This document shows positions 47,095 through 57,693 of a DNA stretch of 64,000 bases, in pieces; position 1 is the stretch's first letter; the number at the start of each line of letters is the position of its first letter. The stretch spans positions 13,256,414 through 13,320,413 of the forward strand of contig CM067503.1 of NCBI GenBank assembly GCA_034509495.1. The letters are read 5' to 3'. The notes below the pieces were generated by a model. That model did not search any database. It saw only the letters and a program-made list of their open reading frames with translations, and was not told the origin of the DNA. The DNA comes from Acestrorhynchus altus (lineage: Eukaryota; Chordata; Actinopteri; Characiformes; Acestrorhynchidae). The position numbers and the translations under genes are program-made.

Positions 47095-47698
47095 CATACA
47101 GTCATGTACACTGGACAGCCAATGAAGTCAAAGAAATTAGCTCTGTAGAATTCTGTCTGTTACTAGGTGACGTCGCAGTGGCCTTATGAAAGGCACTGTA
47201 ACCCCCCAATTAGTCATAAACCAACTGAGCCATCTGACTACTGGTTCATCTGCATCCTCTGGTTATCTACTTTCCTCAACATCAGTGTGATCTTATCTAC
47301 ACCTTATTCTTTTTCACGCAGGAAAAGTTAGAAATTGCTTTTGATCATAACAATCCAAAACAGCCAATCCAAGCACTACTGAGCTGCAGTCAGAGTGTCT
47401 ACAGGTACTGCTCTCTCTAGTTTTGAATAACACCAACATGGGTTGGTCAACTTTTCCCTCAAAATGAAACAATTTTTATTACATTTTCTAAATGGTTTTA
47501 ACGGTATTTATTCACTTGTATTGAGTTAAAATCACTTCCATCTCTCAGCATTGTTTAAATAAATATTTGAATGTTTACTATTATATTTGCATTGTTTAAA
47601 TGAAGGTCAAATTTGTGTGATTAAACATGTTTTAAACATGTTTTAGGTTTCATGGGGTGTCCTATTGTTTTCTATACCTCTTTGCTCTCTCTGGTCAG
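47093..47698. other. Non-coding sequence upstream of the gene-like model
   Basis: GAAGTCAAAGAAATTAG near 47125 resembles the start of a Tc1 transposase gene but is too short to call. A pyrimidine-rich acceptor (CTCTCTCTGGTCAG) ends this stretch at 47698. Confidence 0.35.
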
Positions 47699-48452
47699 GT
47701 TAGTCTAAAGAGGAGATCCCATAGTTCAGATTCAACTCAAAACAAACTGGAGACAGAAACTTAAAATGCTCTGATTACAGCAGCATTTTATGAACTTCTC
47801 TGCTCATCTTGTTGTGATCCTGTTTAATAATGGACAAGGTGAGTTTTTAATGATTTTATTAAAGTACTGTACAAATATAAACATGATTTACTGAGAATTA
47901 GTTCAGTTTCAACAAACATTCATGTTGTTACAGGAGGGCCATTACAGTCTAAGGCAGAAGACAAAGCTGTCTAATCACTTCTGTGATTATGAATTGAAGA
48001 CCTCCATCTTAGGCATCAGGAATGGAACACCTGTGTCCATGAAGGAGAAAGAAAGCTCTTCAATCACATTCTTTCCTACTGTGGAGGAACCTCAAGCCCC
48101 TGTGCTTGTGTCTACTGAACCTGACAGCACACCTGATGCCCCTATACTGATCAACGGGCTCGCAGTGTATAAGTACCAGCTCATCTTTCATTCTGTGTTG
48201 GACCCCATGTTTACATGTCTAGATGGAATGCAGAGGCCCTACAGTCTGTAACTGGGCTGTAGGATCAAGCAGCAGCTCTGGCAGAAGCTCTCCAGTCCCA
48301 CAGTGACTGTGACCCCACAAGAAGATGGCCATTGCGATATCACCACCAGTTTCTTAGGAGCTACACAGTAACAAAAAGCCCCTGAAATTAAAGTGGACAT
48401 CAGTGGGGAGCCATGGCCTCGGCAGCCTAAGAGGCAGAAGACAAGTCACTGA
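47699..48452 (+). pseudogene. Unrecognised spliced gene-like sequence with two in-frame stops
   Basis: A possible exon (47699-47838) is bounded by an acceptor (CTCTCTGGTCAG) and a donor (GGACAAG then GTGAGT). It ends in ATGGACAAG, giving a start at 47830. A 95-base GT-AG intron (47839-47933) leads to an exon whose frame continues in phase to TGA at 48450-48452. That gives 3 + 172 codons, broken by TAA at 48249-48251 and TAA at 48369-48371. Both stops are in the same frame, and sensible-looking protein continues after each: LGCRIKQQLWQKL, then TVTVTPQEDGHCDITTSF, and a basic end, PKRQK. An AATAAA lies at 48541-48546. I do not recognise the family. It could be a young pseudogene, or an exonised repeat. 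Confidence 0.5.
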
Positions 48453-48540
48453 ACTCATGTCCAATGTCTCATTGGACATTTCATTCTTATTTCTTTTGTA
48501 AATATGTACATAGTTTCTTACTGTTCTCTGTTTTTCTTTG

Positions 48541-48546
48541 AATAAA
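48541..48546 (+). terminator. Poly(A) signal AATAAA
   Basis: It lies about 90 bases after the end of the gene-like reading frame. In AT-rich DNA this hexamer is common, so support is modest. Confidence 0.4.
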
Positions 48547-49857
48547 TATCAATTGCATTTCATTAAGAGTCCAGTGTGTTCATTTGTTTTTAAATAAACC
48601 TTTAGACTTCAGAAATGCATAATTTAAAATAAAAGATTCCTTTCGAATGAGGTGGATTGGCTTCTTTGATCCAGAACTAATCCAACACCACTTAGCCATT
48701 AATTCAGTCAAATTCTCACAGCAATGTCACTTGTTTCAAAATCAGTGTTTCAAAATCAACAGTGATAAAAGGTTCCATCTATGAGAAACAGATCAGCAAA
48801 AAAGCCTGGATTGTGGTCCTTTCAGTGAGCGTAGTTCTTGTGTAGTGTGGTATGTAATTAAGTAAAGAAGGTGTTGTTCCTTATAAACATAAAATGTCAA
48901 TGCAGGCCATAATCAGGCTGCCATTAAGAACTGTTCAAACCACAGGAGCTGATTACAGAGATGTGGAAAAATATGATAAGGTCAGATCAACATATTCACC
49001 ATATTCTACACCAGAGGTGTGGTACATACCCAGCATGGCTTGAAAGATCTTTCTGAGAAGTATGACTTTAGGATAACAGTAGTTGTAATCAAATGCCATT
49101 TTAGGTCACTGAATGGTTCAATGAATATGAAAATTATGTCACATTTTTGCTATGTGTGTGACCAGACCCCATTTGAACATCTGTGTGTGAACTTGGTCCA
49201 ATATGTTGGCAAGCACAGCGGTGTAACAAAATATCAGTACATTTAAATATTGCCGTATTGTTTTTATAATACTATATTGATTCTCAAAACACAACACATT
49301 TAGTAGCGTAACAGTAACAGTAACATATTTGATTAAAGTTTACATTTAAAGATTGGGGCAGATAGTAGCACATTATGTGTTGTGTTTAAACCCTGACCAC
49401 TAGAGAGCAGTGTTTTACTCCATCTTCAGATCTCACTGTTGCGATTTCATAAAAATAAAGATTGCATAAAAGTTTTCTTTTACAAATTCCAGACTTTATA
49501 TTAACATTGGTGTTTTCATGCTGTGACAGTTTTCCATTGTTTTAGGTCCTTGCCAATACAAAGTAATATTCTCCACCCCCATTCTTTTTGAATTTATCAA
49601 ACAGACTGTGAAGTATGTTCATTGAATCTCCAAAATGGAGAAGATACAACAAATTACTTATATTTGTTTTTCTTAATACAGTTGGTAACATTTGAGTGGT
49701 CCTTTGTATATGGTTAATAAACTCAGAACAGAGGAAGACATCAATAAGATATCAGAGCACTAGCAGTAGTGAAGCATCTGAATATATTGAGGTAAATATC
49801 TTCAATATATGTTATTTTACATGAAAAAGACTTAACATGACTTAGTATGCTACTTAC
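48547..49857. other. Non-coding spacer
   Basis: No gene or recognised transposon. A 75-codon frame at 49019-49246 (+) has no hallmark. Confidence 0.4.
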
Positions 49858-50023
49858 ATTAAAACCCAAATCCAAACCTTGAAATCAATTCAAACCCTAA
49901 TCCTAACCCTCATCATGTCTCTAATCCTAACGTTAACATTAACCTTAATCAAAAACCTAACCCTGACAATCATCCTGGCCCTGATCCTAACCTTAACATC
50001 AATCCAAAACCTAATCCTAACCC
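49858..50023. repeat. Interstitial telomere-like array, left part
   Basis: CCTAAT, CCTAAC and CATTAAC units continue the C-rich orientation of the chromosome end. The series CTAATCCTAACG then TTAACATTAACCTTAATC at 49921 recurs at 50935, on the far side of the solo LTR. Removing the LTR and one target copy leaves a spacing of 168 bases. Confidence 0.75.
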
Positions 50024-50869
50024 TGTCACGAGGCACAACATAGGTGGAAATTAATTTGTAAACCCACCCGGGTTGTGACCGCGGGTCTGTTTGAAACTAG
50101 ACTCAAATGCAACAAGCAGGGCTTATGAGTGCTTATGAACTTAGGGGAACTGACAAATGAAAGGATTAAACAATCAGATCGCTGGGGCAAGGAAGGCTCC
50201 AGTGATCTGTACTGGAAAAGAAAGGTGTTTAAATTTGTTTATAATGAAATAGACAAAGAGGACAAAAAAAGAGGACAGCCAGACGCGGGATTCGAAACCC
50301 CCGCGAGCTCACGCACTACGCTGCGGTGGCGGGCGCTCTAACTCGGCAAGCTTTGACGTCACCAGGGAAACCGCATGCACAGACCAGGGGAAGGGCTGTG
50401 AGCAGGAGGGAAGAACAGAAAACTACTTCTCAACTGAGAAGGAACCCAAATGTAAAGGGACCCCCGAGCAGAGGGGAAATGGGGAAAAAATAAACCACAC
50501 TTTCAAGAGAGAGAAAGGAAAACTAAAGTCTTTCTTTTCTTGTTTTCTTTTCTGGAAGGAGGAAGGGGAGAGACACTCCGCCTCCTTTAGTCTGTAAGAA
50601 GCAGAGGGAAAAGAAATGTTTTAAAAAGAGGAGAAAACACTTCCCACATTTCGAGAAGGGAGAGATTGAGACAGCGAAAAAATATCGGAAATTACCGGCA
50701 GCATTTCAGGATGAAAAAAAACCCAACGACGCCACGATGAGGGCAAGGCACACGCCGCTTAAATAGACCAACCCACACCTGGGCCCAATCAGGCTCATCA
50801 GGTCTTGCCAGTCGCCGAGCGCCCCCTGGCAGTTGGGCGGTGGCATTGCGGGCGACTCCTTACAAACCC
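50019..50869. mobile_element. Solo LTR (841 bp) with 5-bp target duplication
   Basis: The element runs from TGTCACGAGG (50024) to CTCCTTACA (50864), so it has TG...CA ends with a 3-bp TGT/ACA inverted match. It is flanked by AACCC on both sides (50019-50023 and 50865-50869). These are the marks of integrase-mediated LTR insertion followed by loss of the internal region. It is richer in GC and CpG than its flanks. It carries a perfect TGACGTCA (50354-50361), an AATAAA near 50488 and a TTAAATA near 50759. No open coding region or primer-binding site remains. The target lies in a CCCTAA-type array, where AACCC is frequent, so the duplication alone is not decisive. Confidence 0.8.
50280..50352 (-). 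other. tRNA-like segment inside the solo LTR
   Basis: On the minus strand, TTGCCGAGTTAGAGCG resembles a class II (Leu/Ser) tRNA A-box region, and GGGTTTCGAATCCCGCG resembles a B-box with one extra T. The region between them is GC-rich. No proper acceptor stem closes it, so I do not call a tRNA gene. It may be a captured tRNA or an old SINE head. Confidence 0.35.
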
Positions 50870-50985
50870 TCCTCATAGCCATAACCCTAACCTTAACCTC
50901 ACATCAAAACATAATCCTAATCCTCCTCATGATTCTAATCCTAACGCTAACATTAACCTTAATCAAATACCTAATCCCCAAATTA
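50870..50985. repeat. Interstitial telomere-like array, right part
   Basis: This continues the array interrupted by the solo LTR, with CCTAACC, CATTAACC and CCTAATCC words, and it fades near 50985. Confidence 0.75.
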
Positions 50986-51079
50986 ATTAAAATTGAATTT
51001 AGCATATTAAAACACATTTTATTTATACAATCCTGATATAAAGGCTCCCCTTCAGGTCAGGTGAAAAGGATGAGCTGAA

Positions 51080-52490
51080 AGCTGTACAGAAGAAGAGAGA
51101 TGGAAAATTAGAGAGGTGAAAAAAATACAATCTGGAGGAACAGTTACAGCATAAAAAAAAAAAAAAAAAAAAAACACTTAAAACCATCTCTGGTCACAAG
51201 AACCCTGATTTCCAGGTGGTGGGGTGAACAACCTCAATCTGTTCTTCAATAGATTTGATCACTCACCTGTCCCTTACCCCACACCCCACTCCTATTTTAA
51301 TAATTCAGCTCACAGCCAACCCCCTGGACATCCACACATTCCAGCACCCAGTCCCCTTGTTCCAGTCTGTCCTTCACAATGGCCCAGGTGAGGATTGAGC
51401 TAAGAAAAATCAAGGTGTGAAAAGCTGTAGGTATGGATGGCATCAGCGCCAGGCCCATCAAGTCCTGTGCATATCAGCTCTGTGTTTTAGTTGAGCACAT
51501 GTACAATATTAGCCTGAAGTTGAGAAGAGTACCACAGCTGTGGGAAACATCTTGTTTGGTACCTGTACTGAAAACACAGCACCCAAAGGACCTAAACAGC
51601 TGATTTCTCATCTGATGAAATCACAGGCTGGTGCTTACCCATCTCCACCCTTTGGTGAGCAAATCCATGGATCATCTTTAGTTTGCCTAACAGCATGGTA
51701 TCAATGTAGATGATGTTGTCATCTATCATCTACACAGAGCTCTTTCTCACCTGGAGAAGTCTGGAAACTTCTTCAACTTCACAAGTGCCTTTAACACCAT
51801 ACAGCCTGGGCTGCTTAAGAACAAGCCGGAACATGCTGGTGTGGACAGTCACCTGTCAAACTGTCTTTCAGACAAGGTAGTCAGCAGCACATGAGCACAT
51901 CAGGGAATGTACCTGCACCTCTGTTCCTCTTCACCCTGTACACTGCTGACTTCATTTACAGCTCAGACCTGTCACCTCCAGAAGTTCTCTGATGACTCCG
52001 CAATGTGTGTGCCAAAGATATGCCGTCATTTATGGAGCAGTCTGCTGGGGCAGTGGTGTTTTGGCAACAGACAGGATGAGAATGAACAAACTCATACAGA
52101 GGATCGTTTCTGTCTTAAGAAGCCCCTTAGACACCATTCAGGTTGATAACAGAGGTCCTTCCTTTCTGCTGCTGTTAGATTCTACATCCAGCAAACCATG
52201 GAAACACACAAACTCCACACAGTACTGGACACTTTTTTCATTATAACATAACAACAATATGCAACATTTCCTCATGTGCAATTACCTGTAAATAATCTGT
52301 AAATAATGTTATTCAGAGGGACTTATTGTTTAAAATGTTTATACTGTATATATTGCACTGTGTAACTATTATCTATTTTCTAGTACTGTCTTACAATCCT
52401 TTGTTATCCCTTTGCTATTGTAATAATGTGAATTTCCCCACTGCAAGACAAAAAATTCTTTTTTATTATCTTATCTTAAATGTTTCTTGA
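51080..52490 (+). pseudogene. LINE reverse-transcriptase copy with 3' UTR, broken
   Basis: The + strand follows a fish CR1/L2/Rex-like polyprotein, though in several frames. A linker (LEEQLQ) is followed by an A-run (about 51155-51175) and NPDFQVV. The reverse transcriptase gives KAVGMDGISARPIKSCAYQL, ISLKLRRVPQLWETS, LHRALSHLEKSGN, SAFNTIQP and CHLQKFSDDSA, the last holding the DD catalytic box (about 51979-51999). The next coding part jumps to AVCWGSGVLATDRM and NKLIQRIVSVL, so the segment between palm and thumb is deleted. The 3' end has GAATTTCCCCACTGC and TTATCTTATCTTA, a typical tandem tail. It is the same family as 44690-45480, in opposite orientation. Confidence 0.85.
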
Positions 52491-52908
52491 TAATCTTCCG
52501 AAAAGAATAATATGTTGCTGAGAGTCTAAACGACTGTTTATTAAATTGACAGATGACCACTTCAAATAAAGTGTTACTGTGGAATACTGTGGAATCTTAA
52601 AGACATTTGTCATTTTTTAAGGTTGGATGAACAAATCCAGACAGAAGCTGAATTAGTTTTTTTATTTTTATTTTTTTCAGAAAATAACATGGGTAAAAAT
52701 AGAATAGTAGAAGTTTTCGAATTTTTGAATTGAAGTTATTTCAAACACATGGTAGAGCTTCACATATTGTATGCGTAATAATAATGCTGTATTAACAGTC
52801 ATTATATTTTACAACCTTGTAAATACATTTTTACCATTTTTCATTTATTTATATAATCTGAATCCGGCAGCTGTACTTTGTTTAAAATATGTTGACGCAT
52901 GTTGCTCA

Positions 52909-52951
<43 letters not shown>

Positions 52952-53504
52952 GTAACAATTACTGGAGATATGAGGTATTTGAGCGAAATCTTTGCATGGA
53001 AATCCACAAAATGTCAGTTTTTTTTTATTGTCATGTAATGGGAATTTTGACTGTTTAAGTGAATGTGTCCTTTTATCTATTGACCACTAGAGGACAGACA
53101 AGACACATCTAATAAACTGCACTCAGTGTCCTTTGCTGTCTGGTAGGCTGTTGCTGTCTCCTGGATTTACTGAAGTTAACCTTTAACATTATTCTGTTGG
53201 AAAAATATAGAGCTCTGTTAGGCTGATTTCTTGGAATGGCTGAGGTCTGAGCACTGAGGTTAAATCAACAGCATACATCCAGCAGTTAAAACATTTTATC
53301 TCAGCATGAGAATTTCATATTTTAAATGTTATGTTGTGAAACTGATTGGATCATATAAAGTTATTTTATATTCTACACGCAAAAAAGGTTGAATACCATT
53401 TCAAAAATCTAATATACTTATAATGGTACAGCATCTATTTTTAGATTTTGTAATTATAGCAAAAATATGTTGTAGTGTACAGCATTGAACTGCAATATAG
53501 GTTG
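52491..53504. other. Non-coding spacer with (AAT)n
   Basis: An (AAT)n microsatellite of about 14 units lies at 52908-52951. No gene is seen. Confidence 0.5.
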
Positions 53505-53655
53505 GTATAGCAGTGGTCATTTCAGGTCCTGTGGGGCCGGATTCTAACACAGCTTGTGATTTTTTTTGCTGGTTAGTTGAATCAGGTGTAATGGAGCAGA
53601 AAATCATTCAGCTGTACAGGACAAAGGCCCAAAGGACTGAAACTAAGACTTGCTC
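53505..53655. mobile_element. Short inverted-repeat element (hAT-like MITE)
   Basis: The left end (CATTTCAGGTCCTGTGGGGC) is an imperfect inverted complement of the right end (near 53625-53645, AAAGGCCCAAAGGACTGAAA). GGTTAGTTGAATCAGGTGT inside is a common word of this fish element type. Confidence 0.55.
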
Positions 53656-53799
53656 TGTGGCTCCAAACCTCCAAACTGGTAAACATGTAGCCTATGATCC
53701 ATTGCACACCTTTTGAGTAACAGGACTGATGGGAAACAGAAAGATTCCAGGGACAGACTTTATACCTGAGAAGACCCATTTGCTTTCCTGGCTTTAGTG
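53656..53799. other. Short spacer between repeats
   Basis: Nothing recognised. Confidence 0.4.
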
Positions 53800-54183
53800 C
53801 TCCTGTTTAATATAAAGAGAATGCAATGAAAATGGGGGTGAGCCAAACATTTTAAACACCCGGGTTTAGCCCAAATGTCCAGAGCCATGAAGATTTATTT
53901 ATCCATTTACAGAAGCAATATGAACTCTTTTTAAAGCCATCTGAGACAGAATTCCTAAACAAATCAGTACATTCTATGTGCAAAACATAATAGTTGCTGA
54001 CTAATTTAAATTTCTGCCCTATAAATAAGCAACATCGTCTGAGGTCCAATGTGAATAATATTGGTAAAGTACAAATTTGGCATTAAACCTGAACTACTAA
54101 ACTGAACACCTCCTACAGGTATAGTTTATTGGGACAGAGCTGGGTTGTGCAAAACCAAGCTATAAAAAGAAGGATTATTTATA
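53800..54183 (+). repeat. Dispersed repeat, copy B (partner at 7.4 kb)
   Basis: It aligns with 7425-7918 over most of its length in the same orientation, 46 kb away. It lacks about 150 bases present in copy A, and the match ends after GCTATAAAAAGAAGG. Confidence 0.65.
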
Positions 54184-54278
54184 TTTTGGTTAAAAAAATC
54201 TTTGCCTCATAACATACATAACATTTGCATAACATTAACAAAATGCTTAACTTAGTATCAGTTATCATAGTAACTTTG

Positions 54279-54585
54279 TGTCACGTATCAGTCCTGGTCA
54301 TCTCCTGTGTCGTCTTTGTTTTGTTCATCTCCCCTCCTGCTTCTGAGCACATGTCCTGTCTCTGCTCTTTCCCATCTGTGTCTCCTTTGTCATCCAGTCC
54401 AGGTGTCTGTAATCATGTCTAATTATTCCTTCTGTTTCAGTCCGTCCTTGTCAGTCCAATTGTTGTGATTGTTAGTGTTGTTAGTAGTCTGCATATTTGT
54501 CTGTGTTTCCTGTTTATTAAATCCACAACCCTGAAAGTACTTCCGCAACCCCGTCTTGTCTGTTCTCTCACCACCCTGGCAGATG
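54279..54585 (+). mobile_element. LTR-like 5' segment
   Basis: It begins TGTCACGTATCAGTCCTGG, a start typical of fish Ty3/gypsy-type LTRs. The body is pyrimidine-rich, and ATTAAA near 54517 is a possible poly(A) signal. A CA end with a matching target duplication is not found, so the extent is uncertain. Confidence 0.4.
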
Positions 54586-55000
54586 GACTGAGCAACCGTG
54601 GTGGTAGCAGGGTTGTTCACGTCAGCTGGGAGTCGTCTTGCAATCCGTTGCGAGCCCTTCGGCACGAGGCTGTCCATCCATACCTCAGCAGGGCCAGCTA
54701 CCTGAGCTGCGCCTGCGGCGCATGCTGTGGCTCCTCCCACGATGGCGGCGCTGGACACTGCGTATCCGAGCAGAGGCTGCTTCTGCTATGGCAGAGAGGC
54801 AGGCTCTTCCTGCCCGACCTCACTACCGGGAGGGCGAAGTTCGCTGTTATCCAAGGGGTAAAGCCTATTGCTGCCATCCAAGGTGCAGAGTCTACCACCA
54901 GTGTTTTGTCAGCCATGTCTTCCTGGTGGTTGACTTTAGGACAGTGTCGAACTGCATCAACCTCCAGAACTGTGCTCAGTTGATTGTAGCCTAGCTGCAA
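54586..55000. other. CpG-rich, GC-rich block, origin unknown
   Basis: This is one of the few GC-rich islands in the window, with frequent CpG and a CACGATGGCGGCGCTGG word (YY1-type core). Overlapping open frames of 100-172 codons exist on both strands (54465-54983 +, 54638-54994 +, 54698-55000 minus), mostly because stops are rare in GC-rich DNA. None shows a domain I recognise. It follows an LTR-like segment and may be the leader of a decayed retroelement, or a CpG island. Confidence 0.35.
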
Positions 55001-55215
55001 TTTATTGACCCCAAATCAACAGCCGGTTGATTTGCCCAGTTTGAGTAGTTCTACACGTTATCAAGTATAGTAAAGTCACTGTAACTAAAATATAATTTTA
55101 AAGTCTTCACTACATCTAGTAAAAACATCTGTAATAGAAAATAGAATATGATCTGTGTTCAGGCATATAGATGACAACACTAAGTTTATTGTGGTAAATA
55201 AAACGTGTTTTAACA

Positions 55216-55545
55216 CTATGGTAGCACAGTGGGTGGGTTTTAGTGTTCTCCACATGTCTGTGTTTGTTTCCTCCACATTCCAAAAACAAGGTGATCAGTT
55301 GAATTGGCTATTTTAAATTGACCTAGTGCGTGTGTGAATGAGTGTGTATGTCTGTATGCCTAGATATGGATTGGGACTCTTTCCTGGATGAACCCCTACT
55401 TGTGCTTGATGCAGAACTCTAGGTGGAAGGTCATTTCCGGTAGAGGATACGATTGTGAAAAATATTGATTGTAAAGTGTCGTTGGGTATTTAGAAAGGCA
55501 CTATGTAAGTGTAACATAATTCATTTATTCATTCATCCTGTCAAT
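55216..55545 (+). repeat. tRNA-derived SINE (HE1/DANA-like body)
   Basis: GGTAGCACAGTGGGTGGG near 55221 is the tRNA-derived start, but the rest of the tRNA head is deleted. GTTCTCCACATGTCTGTGTT, then GTTTCCTCCACATTCCAAAA, then GTGTGAATGAGTGTGTATG, then GGATTGGGACTCTTTCCTGG follow the order of a well-known fish SINE body. The end has TGTAAAGTGTCGTTGGGTA and a short ATTC repeat. Confidence 0.65.
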
Positions 55546-55602
55546 TGCAGCTCCGTATGCATGGTATTTTTATCACAGTAAAATATATTCATAGTTATTC
55601 AT

Positions 55603-55660
55603 AGATAGATAGAACTTTATTGATCCTTTGGGAGGGTTCCCTCAGGGAAATTAAGGAACG
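55603..55660 (-). repeat. LINE 3' tail, minus orientation
   Basis: TAGATAGATAGAACTTTATT followed by GATCC and CTCAGGGAAATTAAGG is the reverse of a common fish LINE 3' end with an (ATCT)n tail. Confidence 0.6.
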
Positions 55661-56924
55661 GTTCCTTCTAGCTAATGTTGCATTTGTTTTACTGTAGCTA
55701 TGCAATTCAACAAGAGTTATTCAACAAAATTTAAAATTGTTAGGTTTCCCTGTAGCTTGAAGTAAATGTCTGAAGAGTTGCATCACACTCTTACACTTAT
55801 TCTCAGCTTTGCCATCCAGTGGATATAATCAGCAGTACACACTCTATTCAATGAAGGGAACAAATCAGCTGAAATTGTTTTTTACCAAGTTTTAAAATGA
55901 TTAAAGTTTACACTGCTTTTTAATGAGTAACATGTTATGAAATGGGAAATCAGGACTGCAAGGACTATAATTCGATTTTAAGTTTTACCAGAACTGCCAA
56001 AGAAGTCTATAGTCTATATAGACCCCTTTCAGTCAGCATCTGAGGCTACTTTTCACACAGTCCTCTCTCCTCCTCTGTGCCCAGTACAACCTCCCACTGC
56101 TTGCTGGCTTAGGTCCCATGGAGATTACATCACCAGGAGTGCCAGACACTACTCTCCAGCAGGCAGAGAACCAGCCTTCTTAACCGATCTTAACCGCCAG
56201 TTGGTGTCCTGTACTTGCAGCATTACCAAGAACTGCACTGGAGTAAATATACTTCAGGGAGAGCTTTTTCAGAGAAATTCATCTCTTCGGAGAACTACAC
56301 TTTCTGTATCTGTTTCCAAACACTTCATCTAAGCACTTCCAAGATGCATAAATGTTCGAGTTTCCACAACCAGCCTAATACACAACTAGTTTAGCACACT
56401 GAGCAGTTCCAGCTCAAGAACTATAGGAGGCCGTAGACAAGATTTTACCTGGAGGTAACCTGGAGGTTAGCCTGATAAATTCCTCAGTATTTGTTTACTT
56501 CGCTTGTTATGTAAATAAAACCAGCATGCTAACAAAGAACTATCTTGATAATCATGATGTTTTGTCTGTAGACTTGTTTGGGCAGAGCCAGCTGAAATAT
56601 GTTGACCACATCTAACAGAACGTTTTGGAGACACTTCACACAAATATACAAAAGAAAACGGTACAATGTACAGCACGTACATACAGTAAGTATAAACATA
56701 AACTGAAAGTGCAATATAATCACATGCAACACAAAAATAAATAACTATGGAGTAAAAAAGAGGGATATTTATTTTCACTTGATATCATTTATCTTTGTTC
56801 TCCAATGCTGTTTTTTCTTTTTTTCTTTTTTTATTAATTTATTCTCCTTTATTTGTGTCATGGTATGGTTTGACTTCCTCTGCCATGTTTACTACATAAT
56901 ATGTGAAAATTCTAACAAAGGATG
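55661..56924. other. Non-coding spacer
   Basis: Bases 56000-56400 are more balanced in composition and unique-looking, but no frame or repeat is recognised. Minus frames at 56467-56778 have no hallmark. Confidence 0.4.
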
Positions 56925-57125
56925 GTTATGGCCTGATTGAGTCCCTGAACAAGCAGGACATGACCAAAGTAGCCTTGAGCAAGGCATTTAACTCTCCAGC
57001 TGCTCCTTGGGTGCCATGGATAGTCTTACCCACTGCTCTGTGCATGTGTGCTCACTGCCCCATAGTTTGTGAATTCACTAGTGTGTGTTTCACTCTGTCG
57101 ATGTGCAACAAAATAAAATTCAAAA
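56925..57125 (+). repeat. tRNA-derived SINE, plus orientation
   Basis: A decayed B-box (TGATTGAGTCCCTG) is followed by CCTTGAGCAAGGCATTTAAC, then CAGCTGCTCCTTGGGTGCC, then CACTGCTCTG, and ends in an A-rich AAAATAAAATTC tail. It is the same family as the minus-orientation copy at 11078-11320, with its outer tRNA part lost. Confidence 0.65.
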
Positions 57126-57693
57126 TCCTCATTTTTAGCTGACAAGAACCTCTTTAAATGCTTAATTCACACCACTATTAGCTCTGAAATAGCCCATCTG
57201 GAATTAGAGACTCTAATTAGTGATTAGAGTTTTTTAAGACCAGTGACAACCAACCAATATATGCAAATATGTTTTAATATATGATAATGCTAATTTCTGC
57301 CAACCCCTCATGGGGTTCTACTAGTATGGTAACACTAAGATAACAGCAAGGGCCTTTCTAGATTAAATAAAGACATTTTAAACTTCTTAAAATATTTGAA
57401 ATGTCACAGCTCGTAAATCTCTATATCTCAAATGTTGTTGTTTTATTGGGTATTTCCCAAGTGACAGAATCCTGGTTCAGGCAGTGAAGAACATCCAGTT
57501 TCTTAAAGTTTTATCTAATAAAACATGTAACTGATCATTTAGCATCATGCTGTTTGCTCTTGGTAAATATGATAGTGTTGTATTTTTTTTAGTTATTAGC
57601 ATGCTAGCTAACCATTAGTTATTGGTTTAGCAGTGGAAATGTAACAGTTTTTGGTTTGTATTTAGCTTTATTTTTACAATAAAGCCAATTTGA
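57126..57693. other. AT-rich non-coding stretch
   Basis: Nothing recognised. Confidence 0.4.

Noticed and set aside
50280..50352. A functional tRNA gene
   Set aside because: The A- and B-box words are present, but the acceptor stem does not close and the B box has an extra base.
54465..54983. 172-codon frame, the longest outside clear repeats
   Set aside because: It lies in a GC-rich block where frames on both strands are open. No domain is recognised, and the 5' half is LTR-like sequence.
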